Of a DNA stretch of 64,000 bases, positions 25,201 through 40,200 are shown one piece after another. The notes under the pieces are model-generated. The model did not search any database and was not told the DNA's origin. It was given only the letters and a program-made list of their open reading frames with translations. The position numbers and the translations under genes were made by a program. Positions within the stretch are counted from its first letter, which is position 1, and each line of letters opens with the position of its first letter. Source of the stretch: Opisthorchis felineus (lineage: Eukaryota > Platyhelminthes > Trematoda > Opisthorchiida > Opisthorchiidae); the NCBI GenBank assembly GCA_004794785.1, contig SJOL01004844.1, positions 181,904-245,903 of the forward strand, in the 5' to 3' direction.

Positions 25201-28200
25201 TGGAGACCAAAGTGGATTTGACTAAAGAAATAAGTTCGATTTGGTCATTTCAAGCTTCCCATTGACTAAGCGGCTTTTTTCTGTTTTGTTTTTTTTTGTT
25301 ATCTCGACGTCCTCCCGCGTTTGACCCGGTTTGGACATTTTGTTGACTGTACCTGGCAGTTAACTCTGTTGGATAAGTTTTGCTCCGACTAGCGCGCATA
25401 CTCGACAAACTGATTTTGCTGAGACTGGTTCAATTTTGTTCGGTTTCATCTCGGCCAGAAGAGGGATCGCTGAAAACGGGCTTCTGTGGCGTTCCTCTTG
25501 TGATTTTTCTTGACGATGCACTGGAGATTAGAGTGTGTTTAGGCGTCTGTGTTCGTACGAGTGATCTCTATGAGCCTGGGATAGCATCGCCTCGAGGCCT
25601 GGAGTGTGAATTCACCACCAGCTTGACTTCTGTACTTTTAAGCTGCCTTATGAGGTATCCTGATGCACGTTTCGGAACCTCTTCACTGCAAGCTGAATAG
25701 CAACAAACGTTCTGTTTATTCGTGAAAGTGAAATCATTTTGTGTTTGGATCGAACGGTTCTTCTTCAGGGACTGGTGTAGATCAATGAAAGTTCAATCTA
25801 CAAAATCTCTCTGAAAGGCAGCGTCTGCAGATTACAGTTTCTACGATCCGGCCGAAGTAATTTAAATTGAATCGTCGAGTTGCAAGCACACCTAACATTA
25901 CGCGAGTCAATATCTAACTAAACAGTGGCCTATAAAATATCACCTCAGGAGGCATTTTCCCCTTGGAAAGGAGTAACGGACCTGAAGCTTCCCCGGCAAT
26001 TTTTTCACTCAGTTCACGAACGGCGTACAATTAATTCCCGTACCCTTCGTAGGGACACGATGAAGGCGTATTTCTAGTATATGTTTGGCTGGCATCCAAG
26101 GCGGATCTGACAGTTGACACTGGATTGAACAGTGAACGAGTGTGCCTAGTTCGCCAACTGCAGTTCGGTAGACTCCGCGGTTTGCGTGCAGCCAAAGATG
26201 ATGCAACGTGGAAGCTGTTGATGTTTATACAAATCTACAAGAATAAGGCGAAAAAATATGCAGAGGCCTACTGATAACTGTGAGCAGATCCCATGCCAGT
26301 GAGCATCAGTACGAGCTCACTTTTACCACTGTTTCAGGCTCCCTTATCAATTCCTTGAATTCGTGGCAGAACGCCACACTTCTCTTGAGTAAATTACTAC
26401 AACCGTGTTCCCTGTTATTGCGCAGCTTATGTTGGGATAGATAATCAAGCGATATACCAGTCATCTCGTGACTGTTGTACGGTGAATGTGGTTCTACTTA
26501 CAAGCTGTATAGATCCATGCGACTTTTGTTATTACGTCTAACCTTAAAATCTATACATATAGCAGTTTGCCAGGCCTCTGAATGACGTGTCAAACTTCCC
26601 AAAATCGTTAACAAAGATTACGATTTTTTCAAACTTACCCGAAGGCTATCACAACAGTGAACTGTCGACATTTATGGAGTTTTAGTTGCATGTTTTAAAT
26701 GACTACAGATGATCGCTTTACAACGCGGCTAACGAAGCTTATTGAGTTGACTCGAGCAGCGTAACTGGTCGTCGGTCAGGGCGCACCAGTTTCCGCTGAT
26801 ATTGGCTCCTCTGGGAACCCCGGTGTTTGGGATTCGATTTGGCCACTGAAACCAAGGCACATTTCGCAGGCATTCTAAGTGGAATCTGCCAAACATCCTA
26901 AGGTGCAGTCGGTAGAGCATCCATATTTTGCTGCTATGTGATTATGGACATCGCCCTAGTTTTTTTGCGCATAGTTGAGGTTCTTCTAGAGGTGCAACTT
27001 TAGGCAATCTAATGAAGTGTTCACCTTTGGAATCCTGGTATATAATTCAGTGGAGAATTCTACACACCTCAGTGGTTGTATTATCTCTGGCGGAAGTGTG
27101 TCTGATGAGGTCAGTGCACGAAACTCGAAAACCAGAATCACGTTTGTTAATTTGCATCACTTGTGGCGTCAAAAGGATACATCACTGAGTGTCAAAGGCC
27201 GCGTGTATCATGCTACAGTAACGGCTGTATTGCTGTAGGCTTGTTGAAGCACGGCTTCTGTGGAGATATGATGTGAGGCGTCCTCAGGTATTTTGTCAGC
27301 CATACCTCAGAAACGTTTCTGGTGTCGAATAGCGTCAACGATTTCGAAACGAGGTAATTAGAAAACAGGTATTTGGTTGTGCAGCAGGTACTTTAATCGC
27401 GGAAAACATCCAGCAACATCAACTACGGTAGCTCGGCCGTGCTACGCATGTCGAAACAGCGTCTGCCGAGATGAGTGTTGTTCTCCGTGCCTCCCTGCGA
27501 ATGGCGCAAACCGCTAGGTGGACAACCTATGACTTGGAAGGAGGGTCCGAAAGATATTACGGGGAGTTTAAGTGTTGTTGGTGTTGTATGTCTTCCAGGA
27601 TGTGGTCCCCGTGATCTCGCCTGTGCTTGGCTAGAGACAGTGCAAGAAATGACGGCTAATCGACGTCAGTGGCGTTTGTGCTGTCAGTTTCCTTCCGGAT
27701 TTTCCAACTGAGCGCCTGGAGGTGTAGGCACTTCAGAATGCTTGTGACAGGCCATCACCAGGTCTCCTCCCCTACCAACGTTTTTCTCTTCTTTTCAGTC
27801 TAAGGCTTTAAACATAATTAGATGAACTTTATGGCTGTAAGACAGTGAAGCATCGGTGTCAACACTGATGTTGCTGTCGCTGATGATGACGATGACTGTC
27901 TTTTGTGAAGTACAGCTGGAGTAAAGAATTGAATTGAAAAAATTGAATTGAGCGCCGATTATAATTCCTTGTTTTGCATTCGCTTTTTCATTCTCCTTTG
28001 GTAGTAGACTTTATGGGTTCTATTTCAGCGAATTCTACAGCCCGTAACAACTCGGCTTGGTGCGAATCGAAACCGAAGTGAACCTATGGCCTTCATTTCT
28101 CTCAGATAACCAGATTTGTTTTTGAAATATTTTTGCCATTTTTGTGAGCTGTGATCGTATATCGTCTGTCTATACGTCCATTTAAATCTTAAAGGCCACC

Positions 28201-31200
28201 ATTCTCAAAGGGAATTTTAAAAAGTTACTCTATTTTTTGCGCGTTGACTTCTCGGAGAGTTGTCGGAGTTGCAATTTTGTTTGATCAGTCAACATAGTAG
28301 AAGTGCGGATGAAGAATTACACCGACTGGTCTCGTATAATTCCCGAGCATAATAAAATAGCTGAAAAAACTGAACTGTTTCAGAAAGCATATGGAGGTCT
28401 CCAACGGATTATGTTCAGCATTTTTTACCAAAACACTCCATAAAACTCGGGCTCCAACACAGTCCTGTGAACGCAAAACAAGTTTTTTGTGTGCATATCA
28501 CCTGGAATGTCAAGAAACATTCACCGTCGGCATACCTTTGGCTCTTTTGTATATGCTTTTGAAACCGGTCTTTTTACTCCCAATCAAAAAAGGTATTGGG
28601 CTAGACTATATAGCACATGTTCATCCTAAACTGAGCAAAGTTGTCACGACAAAAAGGTGTACTTCACTGAATAAAGCGTCCTTGCTTTTAGAAATTTCTG
28701 CTATCAGTTTGGATGAAAATACCAGAACTGTTTTTGATACCCAAGGCAAACCCACTGAGGCCAGTAAAAGCGAGGCATTTAAATGTAGGGAAGTACCCGG
28801 GAAGGGCATTTCAGTATTCCCCCCCCCCAGTTACAAGCGCAATGAAAACACCAATAGATTTTGATATACTGAACAGTATGAGCGTACCTGGAAAGTTCAG
28901 AATAGTGAGCACGTAGATTATGGTACACTGGTGACATCAAAATAACATCTTTTTTGTTCTCAGTTGGGTGGAGCAACAGAGCAAGCTGCTGTCCTATCCG
29001 TTGAGGTTTTGTGATTTCAGTTCACTCTGAACTTTCTGCGACTGTTCCGAACAGTCCCCGAATTTGTTGATTTTTTCTGTCGTCAGAACCGAGCCACTCT
29101 AAGTTTGATAGGTTATTTACATGCAGGGGTATTTTGGTCCTTATTAGGATTCCCGTTCATTGACTCTAGGAAAACATATGTTACCAAAGAAAGGCAGGCT
29201 CTTTTTTCACAGGGGGGGGGTATTTTATTGGCATCTTTTTAATGTATTACGAATTCGAGAAAACGTACTCTACAGATATCTAGATGGAGTTTCTGGGACC
29301 ACTTATCAGAAAGGCACCTAAACACTGTCGGGATCACCTGAAATGTTCTACTGTATTTCACACCTCCACGTCTGCTGGTGTTATGTCAGCTAATTCTGAC
29401 GATCATGCCCGAAAGTCCCATGCGTATCCGGACAGCTATTCCAGATACTAGGCGTCTCGCTATGTACACAGAAAAAAAACTAAATTCAGATCAAACGAGC
29501 TCATTTAGCCCCATCAGCCTTTGGTTGAATGGAGAGAGTGAATGAACCACAGTTTTGGCAGTTTTAATCTTTTGCCTGTGGGCAGGACGGAGGTTAAACG
29601 AGGCTGACCGCGAAGTGGTCAAGTAGGCTAGAATCATGCACTTTCGGTGCCAACCAGCCTTCTCTGCCGGTTCAGAAGGTTTCACAGACTTTCGCCCAAT
29701 CCCTAGTTAGGACTTACAAAATGTAACGATGGGAATTCTTCGACCAACGCAGAAACCCTGCGACCCGCCAAATTTGGATTGCATTTGAAACACTCGTTTT
29801 TGTACAAAGTCATAAAAACTCGAGTAAGCAACCGTCTGTAAGATGAGGTTGAAACTTTCTAACGAAACCTGTTGGATGTAATCACCAGTGATACCAAAAA
29901 GGTTTTCACTTTTCCCGTCGAGATATCTCTTACAGATCAGACATTGACCGGTTCGACCAAGAATTTTTAACCTATAATATTCCAAAATTTCTTCCAGATC
30001 GGTCCAGCGGGTTTTCTTCCACTGCATTATCGGTCGTTTTTATTTCTGACTCGTGCCACTTAGAATTTAAAAAAAGCCACTGTTTTTATCCATCTATGGG
30101 TCAGAAATTTCAGTGGTCTTACAATAGGCGCATTGGTTTGTTGTCGTTTTAATCGACAGAATTTCAAAACAAACCTCAAAACACCCAGACATCGGTTGGA
30201 GGAACATGGTGTTGGGCACGCTAAAAATACTGACAGCTTTCCTCCGTTCATTGCTCACAGCAGTGAATGAATGGGTGTTTGAATCGAGTGGATGGTTGAA
30301 CCAAAAATATTGATGAGGTGAGTGAAATGGGCCGCCATACTGTGACATAACAGGGTGATCAGAATGTCTCACTACCAAACCCTGATTCTGAAGTGCGACC
30401 TGGAGAAATTTAGCACACTGGCAGCAGTGATTCGTGCTATTATTCTGTGAACTGACGTTTTCTCCAAGAGAAATTTCTCGTAAAGCAACTAAGCAAAACA
30501 GCATCAGTGAATGCGTTTACACTCCACAGTGGCACGAACGTCGTATACACCCAGTCACCTTATCAGTGTTTGATAATGGAGGTGGGTTAGTGATCGCTGT
30601 ATAACAGAATGCTCCACGCCCGAGCAGTTTTCGAACATAATTTTAATAGAGCACCAGGTTTTGGCAGTAGGATCTTTGACGAAACGATCCGACGTGTATG
30701 TTGAAAAGTTGCAACTGATTCTATCAGAAAAAAAACTCTTTCAATCCAAGCTAGAACTGATTCGCCTATGTTGACGTTTTCTTCGAAGATACCACACTGA
30801 ACCACCTTGAAATTTTGCGGCCACTGAGGCTGGTGAGAGCCGAACTTATCAGCCGTGGTTGTCCTACCATTAGGACTGTTCTTCCTTTCATAGACATTAC
30901 TACGAATCCAAACTGGAGATTGTTTTATTTTGTAATGGATTTTGCATCACCGTACATGTTCATGTGAACTTTGGTACCTTCCGGACTTGTCATCCTTATC
31001 CGTTCTAGGTGGCTTGGACACGAGGACGCTGACGCCGACATGCCATTACGTATTGAGGCGAAATTATTTAGTCACCCTATCTGCCGCTTTGTTTGGTTAT
31101 GTCTGCATCCACTGCTGTACGCGTTTCGACCTTTCATCAAACAGCCTCGTCCAATCACCGTCTGGGAATTAGTCAATTTTCTCGTCCAGATAGTGTTCGA

Positions 31201-34200
31201 TCTGGTTGTGCTTCGATTCCTCGGCTTTCAAGCGCTCGCCTACCTCGGTGTTGGCACTCTTTTGGGACTTGGGCCGCATCCGATGACCGGACATTTTATT
31301 AGTGAACACTACCTATTCGCAGATCAGCAGGCCACTCACTCGTACTACGGCTGGTGGAATCCTCTGATTTACAATTTGGGTTACCACGTGGAACATCACG
31401 ATTTTCCCTACATTCCGTTCACTCGACTTCCTCTGCTTACTAAGATCGCACCGGAATACTATGCTCATCTGCCGTACCACAGTTCACTATGTAAAGTGAG
31501 TCAGTTTTATTTTGTATCCTTTATGAACTGCAGCTTGACTGATAGTCTTGTTCTGCTTGTTGGGATAATTGACTCCAAAAATGGGGTTGATAATTTCGAG
31601 GGTTAATCAACCAGTATGAGATTGTATCATCCATCGTCATGAACTGTCAGGGGTGTTTGTCACTGAAATGAACCCCGGAACAATGGATGGCATGGTGCAT
31701 TGTGGCCTACACTGGACGGGAAGATCTTCGAGGCTGCAAAGCTGTTTACCTGACTGCATGGAAACAGTACTTGGTGCCAAACTACAAGTCACACTAAATT
31801 TGTTTCAACTGTAAACATGAGGATCAGATTGTTTTATTCGTTGAAACTCAGTTTGTACAAAAAATTAATTGTTCAATAATGACCCGTTTAGTTGCGTACA
31901 TATCATGAACCCATAGAATGGGGAACTGAAACACCGATCAAGCTTTTGGACATTGGTGGAGGCAGTCCAGAAGCTAGTGGTTGAATCAGACTCGGGTTTC
32001 TTTCCTGTCATATCACATTGAGAACTTTGCCTCACCTTTGAATTTACTTACGAACCTAGTCTCAGCTGAGTATGCTAAAATCAAAGGATTATGGACGTAC
32101 GGAAGTTGTTCCGTTTCAATGATGTCCGTTCCCGTGTTCAAAAGGCTTTACTCTCAGAGTGGAGTTCTGTCATGTGAGAATGACGTTCAGCTATTCACTG
32201 GCTGGCTATTAATCAGTAAAACCCAAAATTGTCCCCGTATAAGCGGCCTGCTAGAAGTAATCTGTGCGTGCGTACTACCTCAAAAGATGCGTCAGAGCAC
32301 TGAATTTTTATTCATGAGGTACGTCGGATAACAATGAGCAAGGTTTCTAGCAAGCAGTCAGTAGACTAACGTAACCATAGACCAACCGTGCATCCTAAGG
32401 TCGTTCACATAGTTGGGCCTGATTTGAAATTTCGAGATTTTGCGTAAAAAAGGTGCACCTGGGTGGGTTATGACGTGTATCAAAGGTCTGAACGGAGCCT
32501 TCATGCGTGTTGTTGTGTACTTTCGACACTGATAGGCGGCGAAAAAACTCACCTAATCGGTAGTTGTACACACCTTTGAACGTAACCGACTCACAAAACC
32601 GGTGGGTGTTTCGTGTTTACTTTCCAAATCAGCTGTTATTGTTTCATTTTTGTAACAAATCATCACTGTTTCCTATCCTTTACGTCTATTTTCCCGGCCA
32701 CCGCAATTACATTTACTCTCTTGGCAATGTACGGAACCCATACATTTCCAGTTAAAATTCTGCACATGTGTACCTCTCTACAAGATGCTTCGGTAAACCC
32801 AACATGCGTTAGTTCGTAATCGGATTATTGTTATAACTATCATTACCACTGATATTGCATCAGATTAAGACCTCCCTAATTTACATAGCACTCCAGAATA
32901 AGTGATGACAACTTTGAGGTTGAAGAGACCGCAATTATGAACTCTACTGAAAACGAGCCACATATTTTGCAGTATACCTACAAAAAGTGCCTATCTAACC
33001 CTGGAAATAGAGTGCCATCATTGGCCAAAGAAAATCAATATGATTATTATGAGGTTGGTTTCAGAGATTGGAAGAAATGACAAATGGGAACCCATCCTAC
33101 ACATCCTTATCCTCGAATTAGGTTACCAACATTATCCGAAAGGATCAGAGGCATTTATCCTTTCATAAACATCCAGCAAGAGAACCAGTGCATTATAGGT
33201 CCCTTCAGCCACTTGAAGAATAAATGTGTATTCACGTATTGAGTTTGTAACGAGCAAACCATTGACCTTGTTTTTTACAAGGATTTTTCTATCTGATAGG
33301 TATGAATCCCGAGCTCGAAGCAACCCAATGTTGAAGGTGCGAATCATCGCCCGGACGGTCCGTCCTTCGAACTCAACTTCTGCACCTCGACTGCTACGGT
33401 CTAGACTTAGATACTCTGGCAAAACCTCAGCCCTATTGCTCCCTTCAGGTGACACGGCAGCTAGGCAATGAAGGGGTGTTTCAGCAGAACAATTTTTAAC
33501 ATTTGTATCAGTTATGGGTTCAGGATGCCGAGTGAACGTTGGCCCACAGTCAGATCATGGCTTTTTTTCTTCACAGAACGAGTTATTACCCTGTTCATTG
33601 TTATTTGCGTTCATCCGGACAGAACCGTTGGTCATTCAGTTCACTGTGACGAAGTAAGAGAGCGACAACCGACCACCAACTTTGTGGGGTAGCATGTATA
33701 CATTGAGTTGCTTGTTGGAACACCTTGTACTATGGTCCTTGAAGTTTGTGTGTGACAACACAAGATAAAGCAAAAACTACTCACCAGCTGACCTGAAAGT
33801 TTATGGTACCATTTACTATGAATGCAAAACTAACCCGCATGTTCAACTCATCACCATACTTCCAGTGAACTAATTGTGTAGTATGTTTTTTCACATCTAG
33901 GTATGTCAGCCTTGCAATTTAACCAAAGAGTCCTCATCAGCTTTGGTGATGGAATGAAACAGGGTGCGCACTTGACGGTTCCCACTTAACGGGGAAGCAC
34001 ACGTATGGCTGCTTCTCTTCCACTATTAATTTTATCGTGTCATGTTGTGCTTTTTGTCACGTATGTGACTCGAAACTCTCCACTCGGCTGACCGTCCGCT
34101 GACCTCAGCTGACTCGGCTGATTGCTGAAGCCTAATTTCATATAGTTGTCCCAAAGGTTCCCAAGGCTGCCCAAGTCCAGAACACCATCAAGGAAACTCA

Positions 34201-37200
34201 AGGCCGTATTGTTTTGATATGCGTGTCTGAACTATCCATGCATAGCCCTGCTGAAGTGTAGACGTCCGCCGGCATTTGACGCTAATAAAAAGCCTCAAAC
34301 TACTTTTCCGTAGGTCGAGGCCTATTTCAAGTGCAGAAATGCAAGCACTGTTCTTCCACCTCATCAAGTGATCAATAATTCAGGAGCCGTGAATTCAGGT
34401 TCGTAGTTCATGGCTGTAAAGGCATGTTTGCGGTAGTACTGACATTCTTCATCAACTTCTGACATTGTGAAAGTGTTGTGCATCCCTTATCGAGGGCTTC
34501 TCATCTGGTGGTTTTAGTAGTCATAACGTTATACGAAGCCTCCAGCACCAGCCACTTTGATGCCATTTCAAGAGTGCTCTTCGGCTACCCCATCCACCAT
34601 TTGTATCGCATGAGGCGTTAGAGAACGTAAGCCGAAGTAATCAGCTTAAATTGGTTCATTTGTCTGCTAAGTTTTTTGTATATTGCCGCGCGCAAGATTG
34701 TTCAAGGAGATAAGGTGTCTCTACTGATTGAGCCTGTGAAAAGTCTGTCTGGACATCAGTGAACAGTATTCTACTTGATGCTGAAGGTCATCCAACTCTG
34801 CCGTCCCCCTGGTCAAATCGGTCCTCTTATCAGTTGTGTTTCAATTTATTTTCTCCACCTAATCCGTCTCCATTTATGCATTTCAGTATTTTCCATATAC
34901 TTAACTGGAAATTGGTGAAACAGACTAAACTATCTTGGTGAACCTGTGCTCAAAGAATGATCGACCACATAACAAGTTCGAGAACAGAAGGACTGCTTTT
35001 TAGGAAGGATAAACAGGTCTGGAATAGTTGATGGTTGCTCCGCAGATACGCCACAGCTATGAAATATTTTTGCTCGAGGCGGCCTGGAACACCGCGTTGT
35101 TGGAAACACCAGAGTGTGGCTCTTGTATCAAAAACAAAGCTGCTGCATTGTTGCAGTCTTTACCGCCGTACATTCTAATCGATAACTATGTTGTGCTTTT
35201 TACTTGAGACGGCTAGTGTTGAGTTTCCGATGCGAAGCTTGACTCACGCATGGCCATGGACAGCAAAATCAATAGTTTGGTTTGAAGGTCCGCGATCAAA
35301 TCCCAAAACAGGGAAGTAAATGTATGTGATAATCCTCAGTTGTCCACATTTGTGGGAGATGCACACACAGGACTCAATTTGCACCCGATGTCTGTGGTCT
35401 TTTCAAGCTTCCACCACGATTCTCACGTCCTTCGATATAAGTTGCCATAATGACCTTGCGAAGCGAGTCCCGCATTAGGTTAACCAAGCGGGAATAGCTT
35501 AACTGAGCTCGATTGTTTGAATAGATTGCAAGATTTGTACTGCCTCTAATGACGTAGACTTTTATATCTGTACCGCTCTGCAAGAGTACCCATACGTGTC
35601 TGGATTGGGTTCTTCAATATACCTCCATACAAAGTTATAAAAAAAGCCATTGTTTTTAACCAAAACTTCAGTTCTTGTGAGTTGGTTTGGTTTCTTTCTT
35701 TTCTGTAGGTGACAGATCCCATCAAATAACATAAATAGCACTTAAAAGAGTAATGCTTCGGCCTTCTAGCCTACAAGCACTGAATAGGCGCAGCAAAATT
35801 ACAAGGCAACTCTTTACTACCGTCGCTTTAAGGTTTCCACGGCATTTAATGGCCATTTGGCCTCAAAATCTATCCAGGTCACTTGGCTGTACTTTTATTG
35901 ATTCCGAAGAGTACATTTTATCTAACATTTCTCCATAATTGTGCCAGAGCATCTACCTACTCCCTTTTTGGGTCACGGACTTGTACGCATGCGCTGCTAC
36001 AATACACCATCGGGTGTTAACCTGGCGGAGACCGAGACTACAACCTGGCCGGTCGAACGGTTTCACGAGACAATACATAATTCAGGTGTTTGTGATGAGA
36101 GAGTCTGCGCTGTCTTGTTTAAATACCTAGCCTTTCCATGACAGGGGCTGACATAATGAAGTAGGCTAATGCCTGGATGTACCCATCAGATTCCTATTGG
36201 CCAGTGGTTATTACTCATGTATTCATTTCTTAAACCAAAGCGAGACTCCAACTCAGTACTTCTCCATCGAGCTTCACATCTTTCGACCATGTACTGTGCT
36301 TGTGATTCGTCCTTTTCCGGATCACCGATGTAGATGCTCCCTGAATAACTGCGAATAAAACAGCTTCATCGTTACGTCCAGGTGACGGGTGATTCGAGGC
36401 TTTGTAATGTGAGATTTTTTGAACGCAACACACTTCTTCATTTTCTCGTATTTCAAAATTCCCAATTCTTTACTCTTTATTACACCTCATATACACACCA
36501 CAAGACTTTTGAGCTTACAAAACAATGAAAGATCTGAAGCGTACGTTCAGACATCGGTATACTTAATATTTCTACTGAAACAGAAGTGTGACCTGGTTTA
36601 GGAAGACAGCTTAGAGCTTCATGACTGTCACATCATCAACAGCTGGATTCTGACCAATCTCATGAAGACTCGGAACTAGCCAAGTTGTAGTTCTAATTTC
36701 CATCCTACCTACACCTCGTGGATTATACTAGAATGGTGAGTGTACAGATGTTCAACCCTCCGTGACCAGGAAACGGGGAAGGTGGCTGCTTTGGATTGTG
36801 AATTGTGAAACCCTAAGAGAAACTCCGTTTACACACTCGGCAGACGCACTGAGGAATGGTCATTGTTACTGAGGTGCCATCAAAATCTCTACTCAGAAGA
36901 GGACACCATGGGAGGTTGCTGTAGTTTTGTCGCACCGTCTGAATCTTTTGGGGTTCATACACCGGTTGACCAAAGAACTATTCTTGTACTGTTCCTATAA
37001 TTTCCTGATGGGACCTATCACTGAACAAAAACTCGTCTAGTCACCTCTACCAGAGTTGGAGACGTATCGGAAGGCATTGGTAGTCTTGTGTTTTCCTGAT
37101 GTAGCCGAAGGGTGTTCCAGCCAAATATGGGTAAAGCCCAGGGATATACTCGGCCTGAGTCCTGCGTCCTTTGCCGTGGTGCATAGGCAGGTACTGTATT

Positions 37201-40200
37201 TTCAGGCAGTGCAAAAGGATGCCCTCCAGATTCTCGTCGCAAAGTAATCTTCACATCGAATGCCCATTACAGGGAGAATCTTCAGGATGCCACTAGTAAA
37301 ATATCTGTTATTAGATACAAAGAAAGGCACTTTTTCAGGAGTTCACTTCAATTTATTGGCTGTAAACCACGTGCCAAAGCATGCGTTGTCCCAGCTTCCA
37401 CAATATCGGCCACCGAAAATGGGAAAACAAGGTGATATACTCGGTCACTGAAGGAAATTGCATAATCAGTTGGCTGATATCAAGTCATTCCAGTTGTTAC
37501 ATGAGGCGGGAAACCGGAAAGCTAAGCAATAACGTGCTCATGGCTTAAGAAATTGATTTCCAGGGAAATTGGTGACAGCATAAAGCATACGGCTTAGATA
37601 AATTAGTCCAAGAACCAGGTTACTGGAAATCCAGCGCCACATTCCACGTACTCAAAAAGATCGCGCCACATGTTTTCTATTGTTCTGATTCAGAGAGAGC
37701 TGTAGTCGACTGGTTAAAATCTGTTCAGCTTGTAGAGTGGCAAGCATACTGACGTCGTTTGTTCGTCTGTTTGCGTGCACCTGTTTACGTTTTTAAGATG
37801 TTTTTCAAATTCCCTAACCAACGAACTGGTTTGAAACCGTGTTGTTTTTACGAATGCAATGTTTTGAAGTCTGTTCCAATGCTAGAGAAACCTCTTCGAT
37901 AATAAACGAATATCAGCATTGCCTTCCATGAATCTACTTGCCGACTGCACGTGATGATGATGTTTTCATACTCGCAGCGTAAGTACAAGACAATTTTCAC
38001 CACTCTTCTTGAAAATCTACTCATAATTTAATGCACCAGTTGGGGGATTCTATCATTACTGACAACCGTAAAAGTATGAGATTGATGCGACTTGTATATT
38101 TGGATTGAAACCTAGATTGAAATTTAAAAAGAATAATGGTGCTGATCTTACGGTATTATAGTAATGCTGCTCTGTAGTGGTCGCTTACAGAACTGGTCAA
38201 AAACACTCTCTCAATAGGAGGTGAACGGTTTTTTATACCTGGTGCTTCTTCTGTGAACTGAAGTGCATATATGATATCTATATGATTTTTACAATCAATT
38301 TTCATTTTGAATACAAGGTTGTCTTAGCTTCTGCTGCCAGAAGCGTAGCAACCTATTCTGGGGCATTCCTAACTACTTTGAAAGCATTGGTCAAAAGCGA
38401 TCACTACTGTAGAGTGGCCGCCTTGGCGGGTTTCACTGTAATAATCAGTAGTTTCTCGGTAAGTCCTGATATGTACAACTGAGAAATCGGCCTGACCCAT
38501 CTCTCTTGGAATGAGATTAAACAACGTGTACTTCTCGTTAGGTTCTCTAGGGCTATATTAGTACCAGAGTTCCAGAACTGTTTCCCGGATGCATTATGCT
38601 TAGGTTAAACCTCTATGACATTTTATTTTCCCCGAATTTCGGTGCTTGTGACTTTGCGCGCACTCCAACTCTCATCCAAGTCGGTTGAATTTTGAAGCTG
38701 CTTGAAGCAGCTTCTTCTACTTTGTAATTTCCAAATGAACCTTGGAGGACGAGCTAGGAAAGCCAGCGAACCAGCCTCAGGTTGACTGTCTGGTTTACTG
38801 CGGCCGGACCCTTGCATGACCAGCACAGTCTTGTGTGCATTCTCCACCGATACGACAGTTCGCTTACCTACGAGTGTGGCTTAGTGTGGTGAGTCATTGA
38901 TAATGGCCTTGTGAGATCGGTTTCGACGAGTGCGTTTCATCTGAAGGCATTTGCATGTACACGCCGCTCATTGTGAGAAGTGCATCTCCTGGAATGGCTG
39001 CTCAGGCGCCGCGATACGTCTCAGGATTCAATAAATTGACGCGTGTTCACGTATTCTGAATCACAAAACAACAGGCTTGGGGGGCGCGCTTGAGTGACAG
39101 AAATCTAAACCAAACGACCAGCTGGATACTCGAATTTTCGCTGGATTGACAAAACATGTCAATGGAATACGCACCCCCATTGGACGCATTCAAACTGATC
39201 ATCGACGACAGCATTTTGCGCAGTAATTTCCTGAGTCTGTTAGTACATGAATTAATGACCTTCGTTGGATTACGATATGCAAGTTGGTCCCATGGGAAGC
39301 ACTAGTCCGTTCTTTTTTCTCGAGTGACCACTTTGATGCGCAAGTGTCCTACGGAGTGATGAAGTGACACTTTAGGTTCGGTGATACGGCTACATACCTA
39401 CTTCATATTTGTCCTTGTGTCTGTGGTATTCAAATTGTTCTTATCTGGCTTCCACTTGACTATTGACGAGCAATTCGTGCCCTTGTAAACAGGCTGTCCG
39501 TTCATCACACTCATGCCGAATCAATGGGGTAAATTTGTCATACACCAATTGTTTTGAATTTTTACACTTTCATCGTCTGATATGTTAACGGATATTCGCA
39601 CTGGTTTAACATTCAATCACCAGCATGTCAGTCTTACCGGCGTAACCAAATGGGATGTTTCCAGGAGTTGTCATACATTTCAAGGCCCCGGTTTTTACTA
39701 GCACGATAAGGTCTCTATTCGGTGCTTTAGTGCAGTTTTAGCACTTTCAGCGGGGCAGAGTCAAGGGATCTTTTAGGCTAGTCAGTCCGTGTTCACTTTG
39801 ACCATTGTTCTATTGTGATAGGCTTGTCAACATGTCCATGTGGAATGTAACCAAGTTATGGATGTCTGCGATCCCAAGCATATTTCTTACTACGATGGTC
39901 TTAGCTGCCATTCTGATAGTCGTAGGGTTGGTAAATGAGCCATTACATGCTACTATGTTCCGAAAAGTCTGACACTTAAATTCGTAACACTTTTTTCCAT
40001 CACAGTCATCACTGGAAGTTTCTTCCTAACAATATTAATCCTTAAAACCTCCTTAGAATGCATGCAAACATTCATTGCAGCCTCTTGTCTCATAAGAAGC
40101 GTTGTGTTTCAATTCGGTGGAAACTCCTGGTGCAAAGATTCCCAATTCGCAGTTTACAGGAAATAGGTAGGAGCTGACCATACTCTATTGACCAACAGTG

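Larger units (their letters stand above)
22272..31008 (+). other. DEGS intron 2 (8.7 kb)
   Basis: GTTAGT to ATCCGTTCTAG. It contains three + strand LINE fragments (22470, 23500, 27017). The stretches 23901-27016 and 27901-31008 hold only unassigned ORFs (the longest is 157 codons at 28391-28864), a C9 run at 28821 and a G-run near 29213. Confidence 0.85.

Noticed and set aside
28391..28864. 157-codon ORF on the + strand as a possible gene
   Set aside because: No recognisable domain, and a few ORFs of this length are expected by chance in six frames of 64 kb; it lies inside an intron.
30094..30504. 136-codon - strand ORF with neighbouring ORFs to 29491, considered as a transposon protein
   Set aside because: No reverse transcriptase, integrase, transposase or zinc-finger signature could be supported when read through the frames.
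31496..31606. Read-through of DEGS exon 3 as the protein end
   Set aside because: A consensus GTGAGT donor sits where similarity to DEGS stops, and the human-like continuation is found at 43829.
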